From positions 69,314,660 to 69,378,659 of the forward strand of contig NC_092810.1 of the NCBI RefSeq assembly GCF_040954645.1: a stretch of DNA of 64,000 bases, in the 5' to 3' direction. Shown piece by piece: positions 35,290-45,282 of this stretch. The translations under genes and the position numbers were made by a program. Within the stretch, counting starts at the first letter, position 1. Each line of letters starts with the position of its first letter. The notes below the pieces were generated by a model. That model searched no databases. It was not told where the DNA came from and saw only the letters and a list, made by a program, of their open reading frames with translations. This DNA is from Diabrotica undecimpunctata (Eukaryota > Arthropoda > Insecta > Coleoptera > Chrysomelidae).

Positions 35290-35745
35290 AACTTAAACAT
35301 AAGGCTAAAGGAACCAGTTGATATAGAAGCTGCCATCCAATACCTCACACTCTTAAAGCAGAATGCTGCATGACTAGCAACTCCAGATATCAAACAGGCC
35401 GAGAACAAAACAAAGAACATCCCATTACACATAAAAGAACCAGTAATTGAGAAGAGAAGTGCTAGGAAAAGATGGCAAATATTAAGAAACATATTAGATA
35501 AAAGGTATTTAAATAGAATGCCACACATACTACATACAGCCCTACAGGGCTCCCAAAATGAGACTTTTCTAGAGTACATCACAGCTTTATCATCAGATGA
35601 CCGATCTGTCTGGAAAGCAACGAAGAAATTCAAAAGATCTACAGTTGCAATAAGAAAGATCAATCTTAGCTGGGTGCTTGGCGCAGTCAAATGAACAAAG
35701 CGTGAGAGTATTTGCTGAGCATCTAGCTGAAGTTTTCATTCCCAT
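35290..35745 (+). pseudogene. Jockey-type linker between endonuclease and RT (right half)
   Basis: Frames read RLKEPVDIEAAIQYLTLLKQNAA, then after a stop PDIKQAENKTKNIPLHIKE, then SDDRSVWKATKKFKRS and FAEHLAEVF. The last two are the WKATKKFKR and AEHLAEVF landmarks that precede the RT in Jockey elements. It ends before the RT core. Confidence 0.8.
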
Positions 35746-36031
35746 ATATTTCTAAAATAAATATTACAATAAAATTTATATACCATTTGACTAAAATATA
35801 TGAAATAAATCAATGGGTTTTTTTATATTTTATTAAGCATTAAAAAGATCATATATTTAGTGATGGACAAAATGTCAACAAGCTCATTTCAAATAAAATA
35901 ATTTAATCTAACAAATTATCATTCATCCTGAGAAAAACTAGCCTTAAGCTGTAACCTTTATGTTATTAACCACATATGTAATTACAAATATTTCTTCAAT
36001 AATTATTTTTAGATTAATATTTAATTTTTAG
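35746..36031 (+). other. Tail of the intron before the EXD1 coding exon
   Basis: AT-rich, ending in a polypyrimidine-type acceptor TTTAATTTTTAG at 36031. No other feature seen. Confidence 0.5.
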
Positions 36032-36038
36032 GTGTAAT

Positions 36039-37055
36039 ATGGAGAGTGAGATACCATTTAAAGAGCTGTATCATGAAGGTGATCGAATCATTTTGAAATT
36101 ATATTCTGATGACATATTTGAAGGACATGTGGCAGATGTTGGAGAAAATAGGATAGAGTTAGTAAATGTCAAGCAACATAATAATAAAAATATTCTCTCA
36201 ACTATTTACACATTCTACAGAAATGAAATACAGACAATTCAACAATTACAAGAAAGAATAACAGAAAAACAAAGTGCCTCTTCAAGCAGTGACAAAGTAG
36301 AAGATTTTAGCAAAATTAAATTAACAGATTTAGAATATGATAGGCTTAAAGATATGACAAGAGATTATACTTACATTGATCAGCCTGATGCAAGATATTT
36401 TCAAGCAATAGAATTATTGTCTAGAGCTGAAACAATTGGAATAGTCCCTCTTGGAGTAGAAAAAAGTAGAGATGGTTCTATAAAATTATTGAGTGTTAGT
36501 ATGTGGGATAAAGTCTATCTTTTTGACTTCGTAAACCAAAGAAGTAATTTTCAGTATAAAGAGCTCCAGCATTTACTTGAAACAGAATTTACTATAAAAG
36601 TTATGCATGAAGCAGGGCCATTATTAGATATCTTATATAGAAAATACAAAATATTTGTGAAAAATGTCTTCGATCCACAGGTAGTTGACCTCTTCATTAA
36701 AAAAAAGCAAACTGGAAACATCCCCACTAGTATGAGTGATATGTCAGATTTACTGACTGATTATTTTAATTTTCCCTCAAGTTATTTACAAAATGCACTA
36801 GAAACAAAAGAGTCTAAATGGGCTCAAAGACCTCTCAGCGATAGAAGAAAAGGATATGCTGCACAGTTAGTAACATACTTAATAGTTCTGAAAGAACACA
36901 TGGAAAAGAAATTACTTTCGGAAATGTATGAGGCAATAAATAATGTACATAATTATTATTATTCCCTAGATGGCTTTCAGTTTGCAAGTAATTGGAGATC
37001 AAGAAGTACACCCAAAGAAATAGAAGATCTTATACCTAATTTAGGAAAAACATGA
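36039..37055 (+). CDS. EXD1: EXD1-like piRNA biogenesis protein
   Basis: An intact 338-codon exon. Residues about 8-65 (KELYHEGDRIILKLYSDD, HVADVGENRIELVNV) resemble an Lsm-type RNA-binding fold. Residues about 120-300 resemble a 3'-5' exonuclease fold of the DEDD class. The expected DxE of the first motif is replaced (GIVPLGVEKSRDG), and the later Asp/Tyr residues are not clearly kept. A catalytically dead exonuclease is the known state of EXD1, which in silkworm acts as an RNA adaptor with TDRD12 in the piRNA amplification pathway in perinuclear nuage. It is shorter than the mammalian protein (about 500). The start is supported by an acceptor at 36031. A 65-codon ORF may precede it in the same mRNA. 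Drosophila lacks EXD1, so presence fits a non-dipteran insect. Confidence 0.85.
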   Translation: MESEIPFKELYHEGDRIILKLYSDDIFEGHVADVGENRIELVNVKQHNNKNILSTIYTFYRNEIQTIQQLQERITEKQSASSSSDKVEDFSKIKLTDLEYDRLKDMTRDYTYIDQPDARYFQAIELLSRAETIGIVPLGVEKSRDGSIKLLSVSMWDKVYLFDFVNQRSNFQYKELQHLLETEFTIKVMHEAGPLLDILYRKYKIFVKNVFDPQVVDLFIKKKQTGNIPTSMSDMSDLLTDYFNFPSSYLQNALETKESKWAQRPLSDRRKGYAAQLVTYLIVLKEHMEKKLLSEMYEAINNVHNYYYSLDGFQFASNWRSRSTPKEIEDLIPNLGKT

Positions 37056-37539
37056 ATACCTATTTATGGAATGATCCAATATAATTTATTTGGGAAATAA
37101 TTACATTAATTTTATTGTTCTAATTTTAAGTAGCTCCGCATGAAAGCGAAAATCTTACTAAAAGCCTTTCAGATCTAAGATGATTAAGGTCATTTACATC
37201 ATGTATACAACTCCTTCACATACATTTTTTTGTGTTAAAATTTTCTGAAGCTGAGAATTAAGTTTTTGTCAGATATGCTAATAGACTGATAAATAATTAT
37301 CTTATTACTGATTTGTCCTTTAGCAAGATTCTCAATTAGATGTTGATAGGAAATTTTTTAAAACAGTTATATAAAACCCAAACCATCCGTAAGATAGGTA
37401 GGCATTCATTTTGCTTTAACATGAGGAGGTGATCCTTATCACTCTCCATAATATTGAAAACAAACAGTCCTTTGATTGAAAAATTGTCTTATATACCTTT
37501 AAATATTACCTTCTTAAATTAGGATATTATGTTATTAGT
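37056..37539. other. 3' flank of EXD1
   Basis: Non-coding AT-rich sequence. No canonical AATAAA is obvious just after the stop; the true poly(A) site cannot be placed. Confidence 0.4.
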
Positions 37540-37800
37540 ATGTAGTATGATGATGCTCAAATGTATTGAGCCTTATTCTACCCAACCTTGAGCCGTTGCA
37601 TATAAAGTGTTCGCCGTCTCATATTCAGCCTAACAAAAAATGCAATCCTAACTATCTGTCAGTCCAATTTTATTTATGTTCCCCTTGAGGCGATATTGTT
37701 CTGTTAGGAGACCTACAATAATTTGCAGATCATTCCTATTCATATCTAGTAGATCTTTGAACCTCTTCTTCAAATGTTCATGATATCGAATGTTTTAAGA
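37540..37800 (-). pseudogene. LINE C-terminal fragment (RNase H/zinc tail region)
   Basis: The minus-strand frame reads FKDLLDMNRNDLQIIVGLLT, then EQYRLKGNINKIGLTDS, a C-x2-C-like pair and EYETANTLYATAQGW. This pattern (VGLLTGHxxLxxHL...GL.DS..CR.C) is the tail found after the RT in several Jockey/I-group LINEs. It is degenerate and short. Confidence 0.65.
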
Positions 37801-38289
37801 TCCATTTTTTTCGTACCAGTAGTTACGTTTCATCCAGTTTAATATTTACTATCTGTGTTAATCCAAAATAATACAGAATATCATTTGAAAATTCGAAAAA
37901 AGTTGTTTTAATAATCTAAATTTTTAATATTAAACCTCAAGCATACGTTATAAGACATCACAATTACAAATAAGGGTGGGATGACATGCCATCATTGCTG
38001 TCAATTATTAGAGCACACAAACTTAAATGCTGCACTAAAGACTTTTTGACACTAATATGTCACTCTAATTTGCCTCCAAAATTGCAGTTTGCGGTTATGA
38101 CTTCATATCTTCTATCTACACCCAAATTTTAAAGGTAGACAGATTCAGCTATTCCTTCTAGATATTTGAATAAACTTGTCTTTTTGTTATTATAATTTTG
38201 ACAAATACCTTTTAATAAATATATTTTTTAAAACTAATCAAAATAGCTTAAACAGGTTGTAGACGATCTTATTTGCTTCAAATTTGTAT

Positions 38290-39025
38290 TTTAAAGACAG
38301 TAGAAAATTGTAAACAACAGATTAGGTAATAATATGTATTCTTGTGCGGGAGTGATTAATCTTCCAATGGAAGGGGAACCTCTTCTTAATGTGCCTATCC
38401 CTGACGAATGTTGGCGATCATCCTGGCAATCTTTGTCTAATCTGCAGCAGCGCGGAAAAGCTGCACTTGGTCGTCCAAATATTTTTCCTGGCAGGAAGGC
38501 AGGTCTGGATTCATTTCGCATAATGTGTCGGAAGTATTGTACCTTTCGGGATTTGATGGTGGTCAGTACTTCTCTGTTCTTCTTCATTCTTCAGAGAACC
38601 TCCTCATTTGTGACTAGGTCAGTCCAAGTGATTAAGTATTCTTAATATTTAAAACGCCAAAAAAAGAACAGAGTGGACGTAACATCGCATTTTTCTTACT
38701 TTTACACCAAGAGAGAGGTTGTGACTCTTGAAAAAGGCCCCCATCCGGTTGAAGGTGGATCTAGCTTCTCCGATACGCGCTCTTATCTCCTGGTTATTGG
38801 CCCATTCTTCATTTATTATCGTGCCGAGGTAGTTGTTGTGCGTTAATCTTTCTACTGGGGTTTGGTTGACTTAGAGTTGACCTTCTGTCATTTTCTTTAC
38901 GTTTATATTTAGTCCATATTGTTGATTGTAATACGTAATTTTGGTTCATAAGGACTTGTAGGTACTCTAGGTTGTCCGCAAATACTATGGTATCATATAT
39001 CATATATATGATATATCTAATGTTG
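38290..39025 (-). pseudogene. LINE reverse transcriptase, 3' part of an element split by gypsy
   Basis: Minus strand: DTIVFADNLEYLQVLMNQ (just after the catalytic YxDD box), a thumb and post-RT region (ARSTFNRMGAFFKSHNLSL in a broken frame near 38700-38780), and a tail at 38291-38587 (FRHIMRNESRP). The 5' continuation is on the other side of the gypsy insertion at 45283-45840. Removing the gypsy element and one GTTG copy restores frame across the junction. Confidence 0.83.
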
Positions 39026-39413
39026 TGAAATGAGAATTTATTTAACTTCTATGTCTTTATTTAAAGGTTCTTATTTTAATTTATTAAAAAGCACGATAAC
39101 TTATATCAATTTATTTGACGAATCATACATAATTTATATAGGCGAACGTAACATTTAAATCGCGAGCGCGTCTATAAAATCAACTGTCCTCTTCAATTAA
39201 AGTTCCGTTATTATATAGGAAATCCTGTTATTCGAGAACGGCGGCGATCTCCCCAGAAGCTCAGACCGGTTCTATTTCGGTCTACCTGGACACATCGTTC
39301 GGATGATTCACCATAATTTGGGTCTCTAGATCCTTCGCCGAAATTTCTACAACAAAACAGAATAAGTCATAATATATTTACGGTTATTTTAGGCCATGAT
39401 ATTTATCGTAATA
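39026..39413 (-). repeat. 3' LTR of the gypsy element
   Basis: 388 bp, starts TGAAATGAGAA on the plus strand and ends ATCGTAATA. The last dinucleotide is a mutated CA. By eye it differs from the other LTR at 6 positions. Confidence 0.95.
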
Positions 39414-41541
39414 TTGCCCCCCTCTTAAAAGATGGTTCCTCCTGGAACCTTGTCGGGACTGGAACCGGAACTGTATGCTGGTATCGGCAACTGGACCCTC
39501 TTTTACAACTTCCAGTTGTATAAAAATGACAAGGGACGGTTTTCTCTCCGCACCAGTAACTATGCGGATTGCAACAGACTAACACCTGGACTTCGGTGTC
39601 TTTGAAGATCTCCTCCACCATATTTCGGATAACCCTCCAATCTAATTGGCGGCACTCCAACTTTGGCATGGCTAACTTTTGCACGTCGGACTCTAGTACG
39701 TGCTCTCTCAATTTAAGTAAGGCTTCCCATACATCTCGGTAGGTAGGTTGGTCACGGGCAGTGTCTTTTGTTACCAGGTAGAAAAGGTAACGTGATGCAT
39801 CTTGGAGTTTCAAGGTTTTACCGGGAGCTGGCACTTGGCATTGAAGTTCTGCAACTCGACCAAACTTCCTTCGAAAGACGGATGCCAACCCTGGTGCGTC
39901 TTTGGTACTGGCCGGGATGGTAAGGGCCAGCGAGTGGTCATCGGGGAGCGCGAGTAGATCTTGCTTTTCTTCAGTGGTAACACCATGTCTTGCTTTACCG
40001 GTACCTCCATAGGCACCCATGAATTCCTCAAACGTGAGGTCAGACACATCTTGGACTTGGTTTACTTCCACTTCTTCATCTACGTCGTGGTCACCTTCGA
40101 AAGACGCCAGCCGGTTAAGGTGTACTATCATCGGCTTTCCCCTCGGAATCTTGCTTATTCGGTAGATGACATGGTTGATCTTCTCCATGATGAGGTATGG
40201 ACCTTCCCAAAACTGCTGCAATTTGGGAGAACAACCTTTTCGTTTCTTGGGATTATACAGCCATACTTTGTCGTTCTTCTTAAAGCAACCCTTTTCGGCT
40301 TGTGTATCGTACCGTTTCTTCATTCTGTCGCTAGCGATCTGAAGGTGGGAACGGACCAACTCATGTACATCGTCCATTCTTCTTCGTAATTCGATCACAT
40401 AATCTTCACCTGCTACATCTTCTCCAGGTCGACACCCAAACTCTAGATCACAAGGTAGTCGCATTTCGCGTCCGAATAGGACTTTGGCTGGTGTCTGGCC
40501 TGTTGATTCGTTAACAGCAGATCTGTAGGCCATTGTGAAGAACGGAAGGTATTGGTCCCAGTCTCGCTGATGATCGGACACCATCTTTGTCAAATACTTG
40601 CCAACCGTCCTATTCATTCGTTCTACCATACCATCCGATTGCGGATGATACGCGGTAGTTCTTGTTTTCTTCATGCCTAGTCTATCACATATTCCTTGGA
40701 ATAGATCGCTTTCGAAGTTTCTGCCTTGGTCACTATGGATCTCCAAAGGCACTCCAAATCTGCTGATATATTCTTGGATCAACTTATCTGCAACGGTGGC
40801 GGCCTTCTGGTCGGGAAGTGCGTAAATCTTGACCCACTTAGTAAAGTAATCCATTACTACCAACATGTACTTGCCTCCATTTTCACTTTCTGGAAATGGC
40901 CCAGCGATGTCCAAAGCTATTCTTTCAAACGGGCTTCCAACATTATATTGTCTCATAGGAGCTCTCCTTTTTCGGTAAGGCCCGTTACTCGTAGCACAAA
41001 TAGTACATTTCTTACACCAGTCTTTTACGTCGTCGGAACTGTTCATCCAATAAAACCGTTCCCGAATTCGCTGAAGGGTTTTCTTTACACCAAAATGCCC
41101 TCCTGATGGACTGTCGTGTAACTGACGAAGTACTTCGGCTATTCTGCTCTTTGGGATCACCAACTGTCTTCTCTTCTCTGAACCGTCATCATTTTCCAGG
41201 ACTCGTTTGAGCAAGCCATCTTCCATAATGAATGAGTCCCACTGGGCCCAATACGTCTTAACTACTGAGCATAGGTTTGATATTTCTTGCCAAGGTGGTC
41301 GACGGTTTTCCTCTTTCCATTTTCGAATTTTCTGTATAACTGGATCTCTTTCTTGTTCTTCTCTGATCTTAGTAGGCGTCCAGTCGTCGTTGACCATCGT
41401 TGTTCTTAGCACTGCTGCTTCCTTGGATTCCGTTTTGTTGCAGTGGGAATGATAGGAGGCAGAAGGCCATGCCCTCTGCTGGGTATGGCCTTCTGGAAAG
41501 AGAATCAGCGTTTCTGTGGCTAACTCCGGCCCGGTGCTCAA
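39403..41541 (-). pseudogene. Integrase fused to a TARG1-like macro domain and CCCH zinc finger (Pol C-terminal part)
   Basis: An open 712-codon frame. Residues 142-182 hold the HHCC zinc domain (H142, H149, CKKCTIC). The catalytic triad is D211 (IALDIAGPF), D271 (HSDQGRNF) and E307, with D-x35-E spacing. Residues about 415-480 resemble the gypsy integrase C-terminal domain. Residues 527-656 align along their length with the OARD1/TARG1 macro fold: QDLLALPDDHSLALTIPAS, then FRRKFGRVAELQ, RYLFYLVTKDTA, QPTYRDVW and MPKLECRQLDW. The Lys after YLVT matches the catalytic Lys84 of human TARG1, but the loop with the catalytic Asp (GCGLD) is two residues shorter and lacks it. C671-H689 is a CCCH finger (C-x7-C-x5-C-x3-H). 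The first 30 or so residues are out-of-frame sequence; the real frame joins RNase H near 41460. Confidence 0.88.
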
Positions 41542-43038
41542 TCTTAAAATCGTATTCTTGGAGTCGTTCGATCCACCTGGCTATCTGACCCTCTGGATTC
41601 TTAAACTGCATCAACCATTTAAGGGCGGCATGGTCGGTTCGAATTAGAAACTTCCTACCATAAAGGTATTGATAGAAGTGCTCTACTGATTTTACTACTG
41701 CTAGAAGTTCTCTTCTCGTGACACAATAATTCCGCTCAGGTTTTGAAAGAACTTTACTAAAATATCCGAGGACTCGTTCCTGTCCTCCTTGAATCTGAGA
41801 CAGCACTCCTCCAATTCCCACATTACTTGCATCTGTATCTAAGATGAACTCTCCTTCTGGCAGTGGATACCCTAAAATTGGTGCTGTTATTAAATGCTTT
41901 TTCAAGGTCTCAAAGGCATTTTGGCAGTCTGTATCCCAGCGGTAATCTCTTGCTTCCTCTGTAAGTCGCGTTAATGGCTTAGCGATATCTGCAAACTTCT
42001 TAATAAACCTCCGGTAGTAAGTACATAGTCCAAGAAAACTTCTCACTTGATGTTTGTCAGTTGGTTTTGGCCATTCCTTAATGGAATCGATTTTTCCCTT
42101 ATCCACGGCCACTCCTTCTTTACTGACTATATGACCCAGATAATTGACTCTACCTTGAAATAGCTGGCACTTCTTGGGGTTTAGCATCAATTGGGCAGCT
42201 TTAAGTCGATTAAAAACGTTTTCTAAATTCCTCAAATGATCTTCGAATGTCTCCCCCAAGACGATTATGTCATCTAAATAAACCAGGCATGTTTTCCAAG
42301 ATAACACTCTCAACACATTTTCCATAAGCCTCTCAAATGTCGCAGGAGCATTACAGAGTCCAAATGGCATAACGTTGAATTGCCACAATCCAGATCCTGT
42401 GGTGAAGGCTGTCTTTTCTTTATCTACTGGGTCCATTTCTACCTGCCAGTATCCAGACTTCAAATCCAAAGTAGAAAACAATTTACTTCCAGCCAATGTG
42501 TCATCGATCCGAGGCAGAGGATAACTATCTTTCTTGGTAACGTTGTTCAGCAAACGGTAGTCCACACAGAACCTCGTCGTTCCGTCTTTCTTCTTAACCA
42601 GACCACCGGAGAGACCCATGGGCTCGTAGAAGGTTCTATCATCCCGTCTTTCTTCATTTCCTGAACAATCGTTTCAGCTTCCTCTCTTTTCGCCTGTGGT
42701 AATCGTCGAGCTGTTTGACGAATTGGCTTAGCATTACCAGTATCAATTTTATGCTTAACAACGGTGGTTCTTCCCGTCTTTCCTCCTTTCGGTACGAAAA
42801 TATCACGATACTGCCGAAGAAATTCCCTTAATTTCCTTTTCTCCATCTGATTTAGAGATTGTCCTGCAACTGCAACCATTTGGTCGAATTTGTCGTTGGA
42901 ATTATCAGATGTTGTCGCCTGACGGATTATGGATGTCACAGGTACACAAGTTCCTACTTTTGTCTCTTTCTTTATGGTCACTGGGTAGTCGTTGACATTG
43001 ATAAGTCTCACAGGAATTTCCTTAGCCGAAGTCACCAA
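41369..43038 (-). pseudogene. Reverse transcriptase and RNase H region of gypsy Pol, frameshifted
   Basis: RT finger and palm motifs lie in order: [15 protein letters not shown] (frame 42547-43038), then after a one-base shift near 42600 [28 protein letters not shown] (first Asp), [16 protein letters not shown] and [10 protein letters not shown] (catalytic Asp pair). RNase H follows with [13 protein letters not shown], the [13 protein letters not shown] block and [13 protein letters not shown]. The frame breaks again at about 41460 before the integrase. The catalytic residues are all present; inactivity is due to frame breaks only. Confidence 0.93.
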
Positions 43039-43083
43039 TTCCTTTCCAATTATGATTCCACGGCCAACCTCATCGTCGTGGTT

Positions 43084-43674
43084 TTAAGGCTCCATCATAA
43101 CAGGTCTCCCTTCGTCCACAATTCGCTGTAGCCGCGCTACTATGATCGGTTCGCTTCTCGCAGGCACGATTGTATCTTCTGTAATGGCTGCTTGCACAGT
43201 GTTGTCATTACGTGGATGGAGAAATACCTCCTCGTTGCCAACTTTGATTACCTTATTCTTAAAATCCAATTGGAATCCATGCATATTCATTACGTCCATT
43301 CCTAATATAACATCCTCTTCGATGTCAGCAACTATAACAGTATGGACGAACTTTTCTGCTCCAATTCCCAATTGTACCTGGATTTCTCCATGAATGTTGG
43401 CATTTTCACCTGTAGCGGTCCGAAGTCGCAACCTCGTTGGTAACAGTTTCTTTCGGCTGTTTATAACTGTCGGGCGTATAATGGTTCTGGTCGCTCCGGT
43501 ATCCACCAACAACGTATGCTTTTTACCATTTATGTCTCCATCTACATATACACTATCCTCACGACATTTCAAAGAAGCTATTAGTATGAGAGGGTCTTTG
43601 GAAAAGTTCTGGGTCGAAGCTGCCCCCCTAAGGCCGACCCGTTCTAGTTTTCCTGATGGTTTCTTGATTTGCAT
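43084..43674 (-). pseudogene. Gypsy aspartic protease region
   Basis: A 196-codon frame with the retropepsin signature LLVDTGATRTIIRP and the downstream VILGMDVMNMHGFQLDF flap-side block. It overlaps the 3' end of gag by 47 nt in the +1 frame relative to gag, so normal expression may need a ribosomal +1 shift. A TAA at 43084 interrupts the same frame that continues as the 42547-43038 segment. That stop is a mutation of this copy. Confidence 0.9.
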
Positions 43675-44864
43675 CGTACCTAGGGTGCTTACAGGAGCTT
43701 CGTACGTGTCCTATTTCGCCACAATTCCAGCATCTGATGGTCTTCGTTTTCTTGTATGTCATGCTTTTCATCATATTAACGAGCTGGTCAAGTTTATCTT
43801 CATCTTCTTCCTCTTTTACAGTCCTAACTTTACTGTACCCGCCAGAGGCCTGCGTAGCTGACTCGTATTCGAGGGCGGCGGATAAGACATCAACCAGCGT
43901 CTTGTGACGAGCTAATCGCAGTGTTCTTTGCATTTCATGATCACGAAGACCATCAATAAACGTTTGAACGGCCAATTTTTCCATCATGTCTTCGGGAGCT
44001 GTTGGATAAGCATATCGTACTAATCTGGCAATATCTACCTCATATTCTTGAAGAGCCTCATCTTTCTTCTGTCTACGATTTTTAAGCTGCGACTGATATA
44101 CATGCTTCAAATGTTCGTGGCCATATCGCATATTTAACCTCTTCTTGAGTTGTTCGAAATCATCGGTCTCCTCTACGGCTATGGTCTGAAGCACATCTAA
44201 GGCATCTCCTCGAAGAGCGATAGTCAGGTTTACAGCCTTTTCAGACCATCCATAGTTATTCCATGACGATTTTCCGTCGAAAGTTGTGACTTTCACATGG
44301 ACAGAACCTCCACTTCCTTCAAATTTCGGCCGTATTTCCAACTTACATTTCGTCTCGTCTTCTTTTGTCTCTACTGTAATCGGATTGTTACCTCTCTCTG
44401 CTGTCCCTGTTTCCTCCATCTTCCTTTCCATCTCTTTAATCTTTTCTTCGAAGGCCAACTTATCGGCAGCAACTTGGTTTTTTAACGAAGATATTCTATC
44501 GTCCAGGGCAGACATCTCAGAAGTGACTTTAGAGATTTCCGAAGAGATGTTAGCAGAAACTTTGCTTTCCAGGGAAGAAATCTCGTTAGAAACTTTGTTT
44601 TCTAAAGAAGCGATGTCGCCGGAAACTTTTGAAATATCGCCAGAAACTTTGTTCTCTAATGATGCGATGTCACCAGAAACTTTCGAAATCGACGAGAGGA
44701 CAGCATCTTCAAATATATGTCTCTGGATCTAATCCTTCTTCTAGCAACGCGTTCTTTAGTCGTTGGACTAACTCAGCCTTTTTTCCGGTAGAAGCTAATT
44801 CTCTGTCTTCAAGATGTCTTCTTAAATTAGTCACTGTCAGCTCATAAATCGTAGCCATTTTCAC
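43628..44864 (-). pseudogene. Gag with SAP-like N-terminus, coiled coil and CCHC knuckle
   Basis: An ATG near 44860 starts a SAP-like segment (LTVTNLRRHLEDRELASTGK, then KAELVQRLKNALLEEG), a helix-extension-helix DNA/RNA-binding motif. A one-base indel near 44728 shifts frame. The next region repeats S-x-D-I-A-S-L-E-N-K-V-S heptads several times (44530-44720), a coiled coil. From 44515 the frame is open: capsid-like helices with VHVKVTTFDGKSSWNNYGW and a CWNCGEIGHVRSSC zinc knuckle (C-x2-C-x4-H-x4-C) near 43700. Gag would package the RNA in particles. This copy is broken by the indel. Confidence 0.88.
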
Positions 44865-44879
44865 AATTTATTTTATATT

Positions 44880-44893
44880 CACTTTTGACACCA
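44880..44893 (-). promoter_or_regulatory. Primer-binding site of the gypsy element
   Basis: On the minus strand, directly after the LTR end, the sequence is T-TGGTGTCAAAAGTG. TGG pairs with a tRNA CCA end. The rest resembles the tRNA-Leu-primed sites of some insect gypsy elements; the exact tRNA is not certain. Confidence 0.65.
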
Positions 44894-44894
44894 A

Positions 44895-45282
44895 TGAAAT
44901 GAGAATTTATTTAACTGCTATGTCTTTATTTAAAGGTTCTTATTTTAATTTATTAAAAAGCACGATAACTTATATCAATTTATTTGACGAATCATACATA
45001 ATTTATATAGGCGAACGTAACATTTAAATCGCGAGCGCGTCTATAAAATCAACTGTCCTCTTCAATTAAAGTTCCGTTATTATATAGGAAATCCTGTTAT
45101 TCGAGAACGGCGGCGATCTCCCCAGAAGCTCAGACCGGTTTTATTTCGGTCTACCTGGACACCTCGTTCGGATGATTCACCATAATTTGGGTCTCTAGAT
45201 CCTTCGCCGAAATTTCTACAACAAAACAGAATTAGTCATAATATATTTACGGTTATTTTAGGCCGTGATATTTATCGTAACA
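44895..45282 (-). repeat. 5' LTR of the gypsy element
   Basis: 388 bp, with plus-strand ends TGAAAT and AACA, so TG...CA in both readings. It is followed by GTTG, the target duplication. In element direction it begins TGTTACGATAAATAT. Confidence 0.95.

Larger units (their letters stand above)
39026..45282 (-). mobile_element. Ty3/gypsy LTR retrotransposon with macro domain and CCCH finger
   Basis: A 6257-bp element on the minus strand, bounded by two 388-bp LTRs and a perfect 4-bp target duplication GTTG (39022-39025 and 45283-45286). Order in element direction: LTR, TGGTGTCAAAAG-type primer-binding site just inside 44895, gag with SAP-like N-terminus and CCHC knuckle, protease, RT, RNase H, integrase, macro-like domain, CCCH finger, polypurine tract (AAGAGGGGGG, complement of 39416-39427), LTR. 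The RT-RH-IN order is Ty3/gypsy. No envelope-type ORF is present. The copy is young by its LTRs but has a stop and several frameshifts, so it is not autonomous. Confidence 0.96.

Noticed and set aside
39810..41452. Several plus-strand ORFs opposite the gypsy integrase
   Set aside because: They are antisense shadows of the conserved Pol frame and lack domains of their own.
39026..45282. Possible endogenous retrovirus with an envelope gene
   Set aside because: After integrase the frame continues into macro and CCCH domains and reaches the LTR; no signal peptide or transmembrane envelope-type ORF exists.
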